From a cyanobacterium PCC 7702 (GTDB lineage: Bacteria > Cyanobacteriota > Cyanobacteriia > Cyanobacteriales > Nostocaceae): a stretch of 64,000 nt of DNA. The position numbers and the translations under genes were made by a program. This document shows, piece by piece, positions 1 through 10,797 of this stretch. The stretch covers positions 1,655,112 to 1,719,111 of the forward strand of contig KB235926.1 of assembly GCA_000332255.1 (NCBI GenBank), read 5' to 3'. Positions within the stretch are counted from its first letter, which is position 1; each line of letters starts with the position of its first letter. The notes below the pieces were generated by a model. That model worked only from the letters and a program-made list of their open reading frames with translations. It was not told where the DNA came from and searched no databases.

Positions 1-189
1 CTTTAATTTCGATATTTCACGCCTTTTCTCTCATGTTTTGAGATTCAAATGCAATCATCCCTATATCTGAGGTCAACAAGTTTTTGCATTCTATCATCTG
101 TTTTTCTCTGTATTTATGATGAACCTAATGTTACATTCGTTACTAAAAATATTTAATTAGTTCTATTCACCTGTTGTTATAGTTGGGTA

Positions 190-930
190 CTAGTTTATTT
201 GTCCTTTACGGGTTACTACGGTTGGTGCAAGATGTGAGTCTATCTCTGGCAAGGGTTTGGCTTTTTTGATTATACCCATCAAGCACAGACAGCTGGCGCA
301 CAAAGCTAGAGGAGTCAAAGCTTGACTTTCCAAGACAATCACGATACCTAAGCCAATCAAGACAAATGGAACCAGATTGTTGCCGTAGCGATTTAAAAAG
401 TCAGCGATCGCCGTTTGGTAGGTTAATTTGTAGCTAGTGTAGCACCAAACTCCTACCAGCAAAAAGAATACAGCCACAATTACTAACAGTCCTCCCCAGT
501 CACTGTTGGCAAATAGCGGTACGTAAATACTGATATTGTCACCGCCATTGGCGATCGTGATTGCTGCCACACTATATGTTTGAGGAGAAAAAATACTGCT
601 AAAAAAGTGAAAGTTGGACTGCTGTTGTTGTTCGTTGACTTCCTGTGAGCAATCGCTTTGTGGATTTAACCAGCGACTGAAACCGATGGCGATGGGAACT
701 AATCCTAGCAATCCTATCCAGTGTTTTGGTAAGACCAGACCTCCAAAAAAACCGGGTAAGCTTGCCAACACCAACACACTAAAGCCTAGGTACTGTCCAG
801 CAACAACTCGCCAGTGATGAAATCCAGCTTGGAGCTGTGAAAACAGTAAGGTGAGAATAACTAGATCGTCAAGATTGGTGGCAATAAAAGCTGCGATTCC
901 CACGGGAATTGCAGTGACTAAATCGTTCAT
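190..930 (-). CDS. CadD-type cadmium resistance transporter family permease
   Basis: An integral inner-membrane protein of about 246 residues, rich in hydrophobic segments (about six). It has the family's early signature, a membrane helix with the motif ATNLDDLVILTLLF in the first 30 residues, and a basic hydrophilic loop in the middle (after NPQSD). This is the cadmium-resistance/LysE-like transporter superfamily seen in many cyanobacteria; the true substrate is unknown. I chose the ATG at 930 (MNDLVTAIP) because it places the first helix at the N terminus as in the family; the frame stays open upstream to 981, which adds 17 polar residues. The gene stands alone, divergent from the LysR gene at 1280. 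Identity as a transporter is fairly sure; cadmium specificity is only the family label. Confidence 0.75.
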   Translation of the reverse strand: MNDLVTAIPVGIAAFIATNLDDLVILTLLFSQLQAGFHHWRVVAGQYLGFSVLVLASLPGFFGGLVLPKHWIGLLGLVPIAIGFSRWLNPQSDCSQEVNEQQQQSNFHFFSSIFSPQTYSVAAITIANGGDNISIYVPLFANSDWGGLLVIVAVFFLLVGVWCYTSYKLTYQTAIADFLNRYGNNLVPFVLIGLGIVIVLESQALTPLALCASCLCLMGIIKKAKPLPEIDSHLAPTVVTRKGQIN

Positions 931-1114
931 GTTTGTGAAACTGTGAATATGTTGACCCAGCGATCGCTCGTTCGCTGCCAAAGCTTAATTTTTACTTTAC
1001 GGGACTTGACTTGTATCGACAAATATTCTTTTTTGTTAGATAGATAAATTAAAGTAATTAAAGCCACATCTTTTACTCCCACCTCAGGAAATCATCACTT
1101 CGGCAAACTCTAGA

Positions 1115-1139
1115 AAACCCCACATAATTGGTGGGGTTT
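1115..1139. other. Inverted repeat in the divergent intergenic region
   Basis: AAACCCC and GGGGTTT form a near-perfect dyad (9 bp including the flanking AC/GT, short AT-rich loop). It lies between the CadD-type permease (leftward) and the LysR gene (rightward). It could be a hairpin or a regulator-binding dyad. The T-run after it is weak, so a terminator is not well supported. Confidence 0.4.
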
Positions 1140-1279
1140 AGACCAGACAATGTTATGGATTCATAGGCAATTCAATGCAATAAAAAATACTTAATTTTTA
1201 AACTTCTCCTAACAAATACTGACAAAAACATGAAGTGCAAAGCGTGAAATTCAACTAACTATCAGTCTCAGTTTTCAGG

Positions 1280-2215
1280 ATGTATGAAATGGCAGGAATG
1301 ACGCTTGACCAGTTGCGAATTTTTCTAGCTGTAGCAGAACATCTGCATTTTACCCGTGCAGCAGAGGAACTTTATATTACACAGCCAGCCGTGAGTGCGG
1401 CAATTCAAAGTCTAGAGCAGGAGTATGCAGTCAAATTGTTCCATCGAATTGGTCGCCAAATCCAAATCACAGAAGCAGGAAAATTGCTGCAGTCAGAAGC
1501 ACGGAAAATCCTCGAGCAGGTAGCTTTGACAGAACGAGGATTAAGGGAATTGAACGATTTGCAACGAGGAGAACTAAATTTAGGAGCGAGTTTGACAATT
1601 GGTAACTACTGGTTACCCCAAAGGATTAGTCAATTTCAGCACCAATATCCAAAAATTTCTGTCAACTGTACCCTCGCCAATGCAGAAACCATATGCGCGG
1701 GTACAGCATCGGGACAGTTTGATTTGGGTTTGGTAGAAGGAGAGGTGCAAGCATCACTGAAGGTTTTGTTAGAAGAAGAAATTGTGGGAACCGATCGCCT
1801 GCTGATAGTAGTGGGAAAACGTCATCCATGGTACGAGCGCAAACAAGTCAGTTTAAAAGAGCTGACTTCTACTGACTGGGTGATGAGAGAATCTGGTTCT
1901 GGTACTCAGGAAAGATTTGAGCAAGCTTTGCGAAATTGGGGTATAGATCCGCTGCAATTAAATGTAATTTCCGTACTCAACAGCGGGGAAATGGTCAAAG
2001 CAGTAGTAGAAAGCGGTGTTGCAGCTGCTGCCATTTCTGAATTGATGGTGGCAAAGGAATTACAACTAGATACTTTACGTGCAGTCGCAGTCTTTGAAGA
2101 AACAAATGGCGATCGCACTTTTGTAGAAATAGTCCGACCATTTTTAAAGCTCAAACATCGACAGCGTTTTCAAAGCAAACTCTGTGTTGCTTTTGAAAAA
2201 ATGCTCCTCCTTTAA
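1280..2215 (+). CDS. LysR-family transcriptional regulator
   Basis: A DNA-binding activator or repressor of the LysR family. Residues 7 to about 65 form the winged helix-turn-helix, with the typical start MTLDQLRIFLAVAE, the helix TRAAEELYITQPAVSAAI and the wing region ending in FHRIGRQIQITEAG. Residues from about 95 to the end are the periplasmic-binding-like effector domain. Three start codons are close together (1280, 1289, 1298); the one at 1298 gives the textbook LysR N terminus of 305 residues, the first gives 311. It is followed in the same direction by a small membrane protein and a TauE/SafE exporter, and resembles CysB/CbbR-type regulators, so a role in sulfur or anion metabolism is possible but inferred only from context. 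Confidence 0.9.
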   Translation: MYEMAGMTLDQLRIFLAVAEHLHFTRAAEELYITQPAVSAAIQSLEQEYAVKLFHRIGRQIQITEAGKLLQSEARKILEQVALTERGLRELNDLQRGELNLGASLTIGNYWLPQRISQFQHQYPKISVNCTLANAETICAGTASGQFDLGLVEGEVQASLKVLLEEEIVGTDRLLIVVGKRHPWYERKQVSLKELTSTDWVMRESGSGTQERFEQALRNWGIDPLQLNVISVLNSGEMVKAVVESGVAAAAISELMVAKELQLDTLRAVAVFEETNGDRTFVEIVRPFLKLKHRQRFQSKLCVAFEKMLLL

Positions 2216-2354
2216 CAAGCATTTGTGTCCTCTTTCTTTCCTCGTTATAAATAAAACAACACTTACTCTATCAAAAATTAGTACTTATTCTATAGATTTC
2301 TGGGCGATTTTTCGTGTAAACTACGAAAAGTGTATAGAGATTTAGATATTTGCA

Positions 2355-2813
2355 ATGGAAGACAGACAACAAACTAGCTCTGAGTTAAAAATGCTGACAG
2401 CTATTACCCCTGTACCAAAACTCAAACAAGTCCCAATTAACCTCAAGATAGGGGTAACAATCAAAAAACTCAGAGGTAGTTTTTTTCTGGTTATAGGATA
2501 TTTACTTTCGCCTTTGTCTTGGTGGAATGACTTATTTTTCAACCTTCCGGTAGCCTATGGATTCGGATATCTTTGTAGTTTCATTTCTGCAAATTTATTT
2601 CTACCGTGTGCGATCGCTGGGTATTGGCTTTCTAATCTGGCTGGAATTTTGTTGATGCAAGTAGGAATTCTAGATGTTTTGCCTTTGGCAGCAAAAGAAC
2701 GCAACCTCAAAAAAGAACTACTAATGGGTCTGGCTTCTGCAACAGTCTACACCCTTGTAATTCTGGCATTACTACAGTTAAAGATTCTTGATACTCCTGC
2801 AGTTTCCTTGTAA
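2355..2813 (+). CDS. Conserved hypothetical membrane protein
   Basis: I do not recognise a named family. The 152-residue product has a polar N terminus of about 40 residues, a hydrophobic stretch at about 43-62 (FFLVIGYLLSPLSWW), a second at about 70-105 and a third near the C terminus (about 125-143). The motif SPLSWWNDLFFNLPVAYGF sits between helices. It lies between the LysR regulator and the TauE/SafE exporter, all on the plus strand, but with 140 and 220 bp gaps, so they need not be one operon. Confidence 0.65.
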   Translation: MEDRQQTSSELKMLTAITPVPKLKQVPINLKIGVTIKKLRGSFFLVIGYLLSPLSWWNDLFFNLPVAYGFGYLCSFISANLFLPCAIAGYWLSNLAGILLMQVGILDVLPLAAKERNLKKELLMGLASATVYTLVILALLQLKILDTPAVSL

Positions 2814-3034
2814 TCAAGATTGGTTTGCGAACTGAGGCGATAAATCACAAAAAAGCACAAGACACCAAGGGACTTATCGCAAGGTACCGCAAAAAGCGAA
2901 GTAAACAAGATTTGATCGGTCTCGGATTGGTAGTTGGTTGGTGAAGAGATATCTACTTTCAGGGAAAACCACCCTTTACCATTACCAACTCCAGTAAGAG
3001 CGTTGCTGCAAATCCTATTTTCACTTTCCTTTGT

Positions 3035-3835
3035 ATGGACTACCTATTACTTGTTTTTCTTAGCTTTGGGATCGGAATCATCGTTGGCTTGACAGGAATT
3101 GGTGGAGCATCTTTAATTACGCCAATGTTGATTTTTGTTTTCCAAGTTCCGCCTGCGATCGCCATCAGTTCTGATGTTGTAGCTGCAACTTTGATGAAAG
3201 CCATCGGTGGATACAAACACTGGAAACAGAATACCATTGACTTAGAAATTGTCAAATGGCTAGCCTTGGGAAGTGTTCCCGGATCGCTAATGGGAGTGGG
3301 AATTTTATATCTGCTCGAGCATGAAAAAAGTTTCAATAATAATGATGATATCCTGTTGCGTCTGATTGGCTTGATACTGCTGCTGGTAGGTTTTGTTGGA
3401 ATTACACAACTTTTCCTCAAGAGTTTTTTTCCAAAGTTACAATTACCGGAATTACCTAAATTTGATTTAGAAACTCCCTGGGGTCGCCTTCAAACTGCAA
3501 GCGTGGGAGCAGTTTTGGGATTGATGGTAGGAATGACCAGTGTCTCCTCCGGCTCCATGTTTGCAATGATACTGATCGCTTTTTTCTGTCTTGACTCTCA
3601 CAAGGTGGTGGGTACAGATTTAGCTCAAGCAGCAATTCTATTGATATTCACTTCCTTGGGACACATTCTTCTAGGAACGGTGAACTGGAGTTTGGTACTA
3701 CCAATTTGGTTGGGTACCGTACCAGGTGTCATGATTGGTGCAAAACTTTGTTTACTTACTCCGCAACGAGCGCTTCGACTGGTTATTTACACTGTCCTAG
3801 TAGGAGTAAGTTGGAAATTAGTCTATCAACTATAA
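3035..3835 (+). CDS. TauE/SafE-family sulfite/anion exporter
   Basis: A polytopic inner-membrane protein (266 residues, about eight helices) of the TauE/SafE family, whose members export sulfite or sulfonate-derived anions. The N-terminal helix has the family pattern GIIVGLTGIGGASLITPML, and the second half repeats it as LGLMVGMTSVSSGSMFAMIL, the internal duplication typical of the family. The stop codon at 3833-3835 abuts the degraded TnpB relic on the other strand, so its last codons may have been affected by that insertion. The nearby LysR and Rrf2 regulators would fit sulfur metabolism, but the substrate cannot be read from sequence. Confidence 0.85.
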   Translation: MDYLLLVFLSFGIGIIVGLTGIGGASLITPMLIFVFQVPPAIAISSDVVAATLMKAIGGYKHWKQNTIDLEIVKWLALGSVPGSLMGVGILYLLEHEKSFNNNDDILLRLIGLILLLVGFVGITQLFLKSFFPKLQLPELPKFDLETPWGRLQTASVGAVLGLMVGMTSVSSGSMFAMILIAFFCLDSHKVVGTDLAQAAILLIFTSLGHILLGTVNWSLVLPIWLGTVPGVMIGAKLCLLTPQRALRLVIYTVLVGVSWKLVYQL

Positions 3836-4295
3836 CTCGCTTAATTTGCTCTCACTGATAGAAGTGCAAATTACGAGGAGCCCACATCTTAAAGCTTCCG
3901 GCTTTGAATCCATCGGTGAAAGTTATAGTTCTTCTATCCTCCGATAGCTTCCAGCCACAAGTCTTGTATTCAACACAACCATGTGTTTGATGCTTCTTAA
4001 ATCGTGGGAAACCTTTTTTCTTTGCCTTCTTTTTGCAGTTGTCGTCAAACCGAGCAATAGCAGACCAAGCCCGTTCAGCCCAAGCCTGACGAGCCATAGA
4101 ATTGAGCTTGTTCGCCCAAGAGAATTCATCAGTCAGAACTTTGCAATAAGCGCTCAGTTCGTATCGCCCGATTGCTTTGTTCTCGATCCAGTATTTGATG
4201 CAACAGTTGCGGACAAAACGTGCAGTAGGAATCGCTTCATCAAGCTTTTCGTATTGATGCTTTTCGCCCTCAAGTTTTGCTTCAAATACCAGCAT
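3836..4295 (-). pseudogene. Degraded TnpB (IS200/IS605 OrfB) relic, N-terminal part only
   Basis: The 147-codon open frame matches the N-terminal region of cyanobacterial TnpB proteins (RFVRNCCIKYW, LNSMARQAWAERAW, FPRFKKH, VEYKTCGWKLSEDRR, ending LHFYQ). Full TnpB is about 400 residues and carries the RuvC-like nuclease and zinc finger; these are absent. Reading past the TGA at 3852-3854, the same frame continues EQIKRV, which is the next stretch of intact TnpB proteins. So the copy has a nonsense codon first and then loses homology at the 3' end of the TauE/SafE gene. No tnpA is nearby. It cannot encode an active RNA-guided nuclease. Confidence 0.75.
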
Positions 4296-4343
4296 TTACG
4301 TTGTTGCTCTTAATATAAATTATTCTATTCTGAACACAGAAAT

Positions 4344-4380
4344 AGGAAAAGTCCCCCTAGAAGGGGGAGGCTTTAGACCC
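4344..4380. mobile_element. Probable IS200/IS605-type end hairpin
   Basis: A C5/G5 hairpin (CCCCCTAGAAGGGGG, at about 4352-4366) with flanking AAGT and GGCTTTAG lies about 50 bp upstream of the TnpB relic. Single hairpins of this kind lie at the ends of IS200/IS605-family elements and are common next to cyanobacterial tnpB genes. The opposite end is not visible, in keeping with a 3'-deleted relic. Confidence 0.45.
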
Positions 4381-4758
4381 ATTGTTTTCGGTAACCGTTA
4401 AAAAGTTAATCTCATTCATACTCCTATTCGAGCTCATTGTTGAAGAACTGAGGTAAATTAGCGGGAAATTTTACCCTTGTCTAGGGAGAAAATATGTAGC
4501 TTTTTAACTTCGACGAGTTATCTAGATAATACCTGCAAAGTTAGTTACATCTAGGAGAATTTGAGATGTTATTTTTCCATCGCAGTAACTAGATGCATGC
4601 AAATAGCGAGGAAAAAGCAGACATTTACTTTTAATACTACTAAATATCGCTAGTATTACAGTACTTTAATCACAATCAATCAAATCTTCATTATTTCATT
4701 GTTTTTGTTTTCAATAAGTTGCTATCTTGACATTTTTTTTATAAAAACCAAATTAATT
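4381..4758. other. AT-rich intergenic stretch without a gene
   Basis: No open frame with plausible coding character is seen here. The sequence is AT-rich and contains a TTGACA at 4727-4732 that could be a -35 element for the Rrf2 gene, although the better -10-like TATACT at 4759 is 26 bp away, too far for a standard spacing. Confidence 0.4.
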
Positions 4759-4791
4759 TATACTAAAAATCTACCAATTAACTGTAGTATA
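4759..4791 (+). promoter_or_regulatory. Dyad (TATACTA / TAGTATA) upstream of the Rrf2 gene
   Basis: Perfect 7-bp inverted arms TATACTA (4759-4765) and TAGTATA (4785-4791) lie 19 bp apart and end about 30 bp before the Rrf2 start codon. The left arm overlaps a -10-like TATACT. Rrf2 regulators often bind long AT-rich dyads and control their own genes, so this is a reasonable autoregulatory operator; this is inference. Confidence 0.4.
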
Positions 4792-4821
4792 TTAAAAAAT
4801 TAGTGGAGTAAATTTGCTGTT

Positions 4822-5259
4822 ATGGAATTGTCTTCTAGAGTTGAGTACGCCCTACTAGCACTGATGGAATTAGCCGATAACTATGAAAAGGGGAAGGTAC
4901 TGAAAATTGGAGATTTAGCTGCTCATCACTCACTTCCAGAGCGTTACTTAGAACAAATTCTCTCTACTTTACGACGTGTAGGAATTGTACAAAGCCTGCG
5001 GGGAGCAAAGGGGGGATACGTATTAGTTCGCGAACCATGGCAAATTACCTTACCAGAGGTACTGATTGCCATCGAAGGTGAGAACAAGCACAAAGAGGGA
5101 GAGCGTTACGAATCTCCCACACCAGAACAGAACGTTATTTATGAAATTTGGCAGCAAGCTAGTCAAGCAACTTTGGCTGTTTTCAACCGCTACACCATTC
5201 AAGATTTGTGCCAAAAACGAGATATTTACCGACAAGTAAGTACGATGTACTACATTTAG
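4822..5259 (+). CDS. Rrf2-family transcriptional regulator
   Basis: A 145-residue winged helix-turn-helix protein. It has the family start MELSSRVEYALLALMELA, the recognition region PERYLEQILSTLRRVGIVQS and the wing LRGAKGGYVLVR. IscR and NsrR need three clustered cysteines for an iron-sulfur cluster; this protein has a single Cys (in DLCQKR), so it is more like the cluster-free CymR/CysR-type Rrf2 members that sense sulfur status. A weak SD (GGAG) lies about 10 bp before the ATG. Target genes are unknown; the sulfur-related genes in the same window make a sulfur role attractive but unproven. Confidence 0.9.
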   Translation: MELSSRVEYALLALMELADNYEKGKVLKIGDLAAHHSLPERYLEQILSTLRRVGIVQSLRGAKGGYVLVREPWQITLPEVLIAIEGENKHKEGERYESPTPEQNVIYEIWQQASQATLAVFNRYTIQDLCQKRDIYRQVSTMYYI

Positions 5260-5534
5260 TAGCCAGGTAGGTAAAGAAGAAATTTCAAGCTGTAAATAAT
5301 GGATACTTGTTGATGATTAAGCTGCTGTTGGTAAGTAGAGGAATACTTGTCATCCGTTAAATCAAGGATATGGATTTTAAGTTTTGATGATTTGAGCTTC
5401 AGCGATACCATAAAACTAACGATGTAAAAATTAATTTTTTGAGTTTGAATATTAAATATTGGCAAAATAGAATGGAAAAATCATAAGATTGATTATTTAT
5501 TAAGACAACAAGTAATATTCTCTGAGGAGTGAAC
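5260..5534. other. Intergenic region before the exported protein gene
   Basis: No convincing gene. The only useful signal is the purine-rich GAGGAG at about 5524-5529, a strong SD serving the GTG start at 5535. Confidence 0.4.
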
Positions 5535-6278
5535 GTGAATACAATTGTTGGTCATCAAAAAGTTTTTCGGTTGCTGAGTTTGACTGCTTTAGCAGTTTTG
5601 GGTGCAAGTTTACCTGCTGTTGCGCAAACTGCAGATACTGGAAGTACTCAAGAATTAACTCAACTTTCTCCAGCGGCGACAACACCCAATTCTGTAGAGA
5701 AATTCAAATCTGCTTCAGCTCCAGAACAGTTTCCGGCGATCGCTGCTGGTGCTAGTTCAGAAGCTGGATCTACTTTTGCACCCTCAGTATCGACTTCCCA
5801 GACAACCGTTTCTAATAAAGTAGCTCAAGCAGATATCGGTATAGGTCGCCCCACCCGTGGAGGATCAAGCTATATTGGCGTAGGAGCAAATATTGGTTTG
5901 AGCGGTGGCGACTCAGCTTTAGGCGACGGCAATTTTACGATCCTCAGTAAAATAGGATTTACAAGAGCCTTATCTGTGCGCCCATCAGTAATACTGGGAG
6001 ATAACACTACCATTTTAATTCCCGTCAGTTATGACTTTTCCTTTCAACAGTTAGGCGATTTGAGTGAACCTTTACCTGTTGCTCCATACATTGGCGCGGG
6101 TGCTGCGATTAAAACTGGCGATGATTCTCAAGCTGCTTTTCTAATTTCTGGTGGTGTGGATATACCCTTGAATTCTCAATTTACAGCAACTGCAGCCGTG
6201 AATGCAGCATTTTTCGATCGCACAGATGTGGGTCTATTGATAGGGGTTGGTTACAATTTTAGAGGAATAGGCTTGTAA
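5535..6278 (+). CDS. Exported cyanobacterial protein, probable outer-membrane beta-barrel
   Basis: The product has a signal peptide (basic start, hydrophobic core LLSLTALAVLGASLPAVAQ, cleavage after AVAQ), a low-complexity Ser/Thr/Ala-rich linker to about residue 95, and a C-terminal domain of about 150 residues with alternating glycine-rich strands (YIGVGANIGLSGGDS, VAPYIGAGAAIKTGDD, TDVGLLIGVGYNF) ending in an aromatic/Gly pattern. This looks like a small beta-barrel of the outer membrane. Two GTG codons are possible (5529 and 5535); the SD GAGGAG overlaps the first, so the second is the better start. No precise function can be given. A strong terminator follows. Confidence 0.7.
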   Translation: MNTIVGHQKVFRLLSLTALAVLGASLPAVAQTADTGSTQELTQLSPAATTPNSVEKFKSASAPEQFPAIAAGASSEAGSTFAPSVSTSQTTVSNKVAQADIGIGRPTRGGSSYIGVGANIGLSGGDSALGDGNFTILSKIGFTRALSVRPSVILGDNTTILIPVSYDFSFQQLGDLSEPLPVAPYIGAGAAIKTGDDSQAAFLISGGVDIPLNSQFTATAAVNAAFFDRTDVGLLIGVGYNFRGIGL

Positions 6279-6307
6279 GCATTTAATCTATAAGAAGAAA
6301 TTTAGCG

Positions 6308-6345
6308 ACCCGATTTCTACCAAATCAGAAATCGGGTTGATTTTT
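6308..6345 (+). terminator. Rho-independent terminator of the exported protein gene
   Basis: A perfect 11-bp stem (ACCCGATTTCT / AGAAATCGGGT) with an 8-nt loop is followed by TGATTTTT. It lies 30 bp after the stop codon of the plus-strand gene and before the convergent ABC-binding protein gene. Confidence 0.85.
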
Positions 6346-6359
6346 AGCCATCACTGCCT

Positions 6360-7691
6360 TTATTTCGGGCTTACCTGACCGATGGTTTTGATTTTACCAT
6401 CATCGCCAACGGTCCAAACATCATAAACACCTACCACATCACCATTTTGGTCAATATCTACGTTGCCGCTAGCGCCTTGGTAGTTAATTTTTTTACCTTC
6501 CTTCAGGAGTTTTAAACCTTCGCAAACATCGCTCACCTCTATACCAGGGGGGTCTGCAACTTCACGAAGTTTACTGGCAATACCAACGCCTGTATTTTGT
6601 TTAGCGGCTTGTGCTGCTAGCACCAACAAAGCAGCAGCGTCCCAAGCATGAGCAGCATATGGTGCTGGAGGAGTTCCTTTTTTCGATTGCCAAAGTTGGG
6701 TAAAGGCTTTTAGTCCTTTACCGTTGGAACCGGGTACTGTTCCTATGGCTCCAGCCACAATGTACTTACCATCAGAGCCTTTACCAACTCTGTCGGGAAA
6801 TGTATCCGACTTGACACCATCGGTGAGCATAATTTGCACTCCTTTCGTTAGCCCTTGCTGATAGGCAGATTTGAGAAACAAGCTACCGGTTTCTTCGTAA
6901 AATACCCCTAATACAGCATCCGGCTTACCTGCAAAAGTTGCTTGGGCCTCAGTATCGAAAGTTGTAGCTTTGGGGTCGTAGCGAACGGGTCTGTTTTTGT
7001 TAACTACAGTTCCTCCCAATTTTTCAAAGGCTTGCACGAAAGCTTTTTCAAATCCCACCCCGTAATCGTTGTTAATAACAACTGTAGCAACTCTTTTGAA
7101 ACCTTTTTGACTGGCTAGTTGGGCTAAAGCTTGTGCTTGATAAGTATCTGGCGGAGCAGTACGGGCCCAAAAGTTAAGATTGTCTTTTTTAAAATCTCCT
7201 TTGGCAGCTTTTTCTGTGAAGACAGGACTGGTACTTCCAGGAGAAATCAGCATTACTTTGTTAGGTACGGCAATGGAAACAGCAGCGCTGGAGACGCTGC
7301 TAGCAAAGGAGCCAACTACACCTGCAACTTTATCTAATGTTGCCAGTTTTTGCATACCCGCAGCCCCAGATCTGGGGTCAGTTTGGTCGTCTACTTGCAC
7401 CAGGGTTACCGGTTGTCCGTTGACGCCACCGCAAGCATTAACGGTATTGACAAGCAAAGGAACAGATTCTACCATTTGTTGTCCGATCGCAGCCAAATCA
7501 CCGGTTGTTGGTAGCAGGGAACCAATTTTTAATCCTTGACCGCTAGCGATGGTTGTAGCTGTTGAACCCGCGGGAGTAGTATTACCTCCGTTGCTGGATG
7601 GGTTATTGGAAGTGCTTTCACAAGCATAAAGCAAAAGACTTGATAGTAAGGTAGTTACAGCTAAGGTAAAAGCACTAATATTCTTTTTCAT
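6360..7691 (-). CDS. ABC transporter substrate-binding lipoprotein (branched-chain amino acid/amide type)
   Basis: A type I periplasmic binding protein (Peripla_BP_6 fold, LivJ/UrtA/amide-binding group), 443 residues. The N terminus is a lipoprotein signal with lipobox LLYAC (Cys24), then a Ser/Thr/Asn/Gly-rich tether to about residue 50. The binding domain starts at LKIGSLLPTTGDLAAIGQQM and includes GGVNGQPVTLVQVDDQTDP, VAGVVGSFASSVS and the hinge region VVINNDYGVGFEKAF. No permease or ATPase genes adjoin it, so it must work with a transporter encoded elsewhere. Ligand is probably an amino acid, amide or urea, but is not determined by sequence. Confidence 0.88.
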   Translation of the reverse strand: MKKNISAFTLAVTTLLSSLLLYACESTSNNPSSNGGNTTPAGSTATTIASGQGLKIGSLLPTTGDLAAIGQQMVESVPLLVNTVNACGGVNGQPVTLVQVDDQTDPRSGAAGMQKLATLDKVAGVVGSFASSVSSAAVSIAVPNKVMLISPGSTSPVFTEKAAKGDFKKDNLNFWARTAPPDTYQAQALAQLASQKGFKRVATVVINNDYGVGFEKAFVQAFEKLGGTVVNKNRPVRYDPKATTFDTEAQATFAGKPDAVLGVFYEETGSLFLKSAYQQGLTKGVQIMLTDGVKSDTFPDRVGKGSDGKYIVAGAIGTVPGSNGKGLKAFTQLWQSKKGTPPAPYAAHAWDAAALLVLAAQAAKQNTGVGIASKLREVADPPGIEVSDVCEGLKLLKEGKKINYQGASGNVDIDQNGDVVGVYDVWTVGDDGKIKTIGQVSPK

Positions 7692-7961
7692 ATTCAGATA
7701 TCCTTAATTTATGCTTGCTTTGTTGACAAACTTTAAAGTCAGATCCTGACTTTAGTCAGTTGGTGAGAAAACCAAACTATGCAGCAAAAAGTCCAATCTC
7801 TTGATTTTGAGATTTACAGTAGCTTTATGCGTCTATAATTATTTAAACCAACTTAACTTGATAAAGCATCTAAATGATAACATCCTCCTTTAGGAGTAAA
7901 AGCAAGCATCTCTCAGGAGAAAAAAATAGAGACGCAACTCGGGCACGTCTCTATATCTAAA

Positions 7962-8053
7962 CGGAGAGAGAGGGATTCGAACCCTCGGTACGGCCTTACG
8001 AACCGTACAACAGATTAGCAATCTGCCGCTTTCGACCACTCAGCCACCTCTCC
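7962..8053 (-). tRNA. tRNA-Ser (anticodon GCU)
   Basis: The minus strand folds into a full class II cloverleaf: acceptor GGAGAGG pairing with TCTCTCC (one G-U), discriminator G, D arm with CTGAGTGGTCGAAAGC, anticodon arm CAGA-TTGCTAA-TCTG with anticodon GCT, a long variable arm (GTACGG...CCGTAC) as required for serine, and T arm GGGTTCGAATCCC. The CCA is not encoded. It reads AGC/AGU serine codons. Confidence 0.97.
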
Positions 8054-8189
8054 AAGGTGGATGAGTTAAAATCTTAGCAAATTATTAAATGTAAGTCAAC
8101 TGCGATAGCGTACCTAGCCCGGACACCTAGGAAGCAGTTTGAAAAAGAGGCAGTTTTGCCTCGATCGCTTTTTGGACTGGGAAAAGAGG

Positions 8190-10575
<2,386 letters not shown>

Positions 10576-10797
10576 TTAACCTACTGCTCTGTTCAATATT
10601 TCTTAACGGTTTTGTCGTACTCATTATACTTTGCAAACCGTTACATTTGCAGTTGGTCAAGAGCGATTGTCAAGGAATGCCTCCACGTACCCACTCCCGG
10701 GCGAGTAATGGCTATTTCAAAGTATTAATTTCGACTTTCAGCCAAAAACAAGCTTAGCGATTACTCCCACGCTACTTGCACTCAAGCTCCAAGGCGG

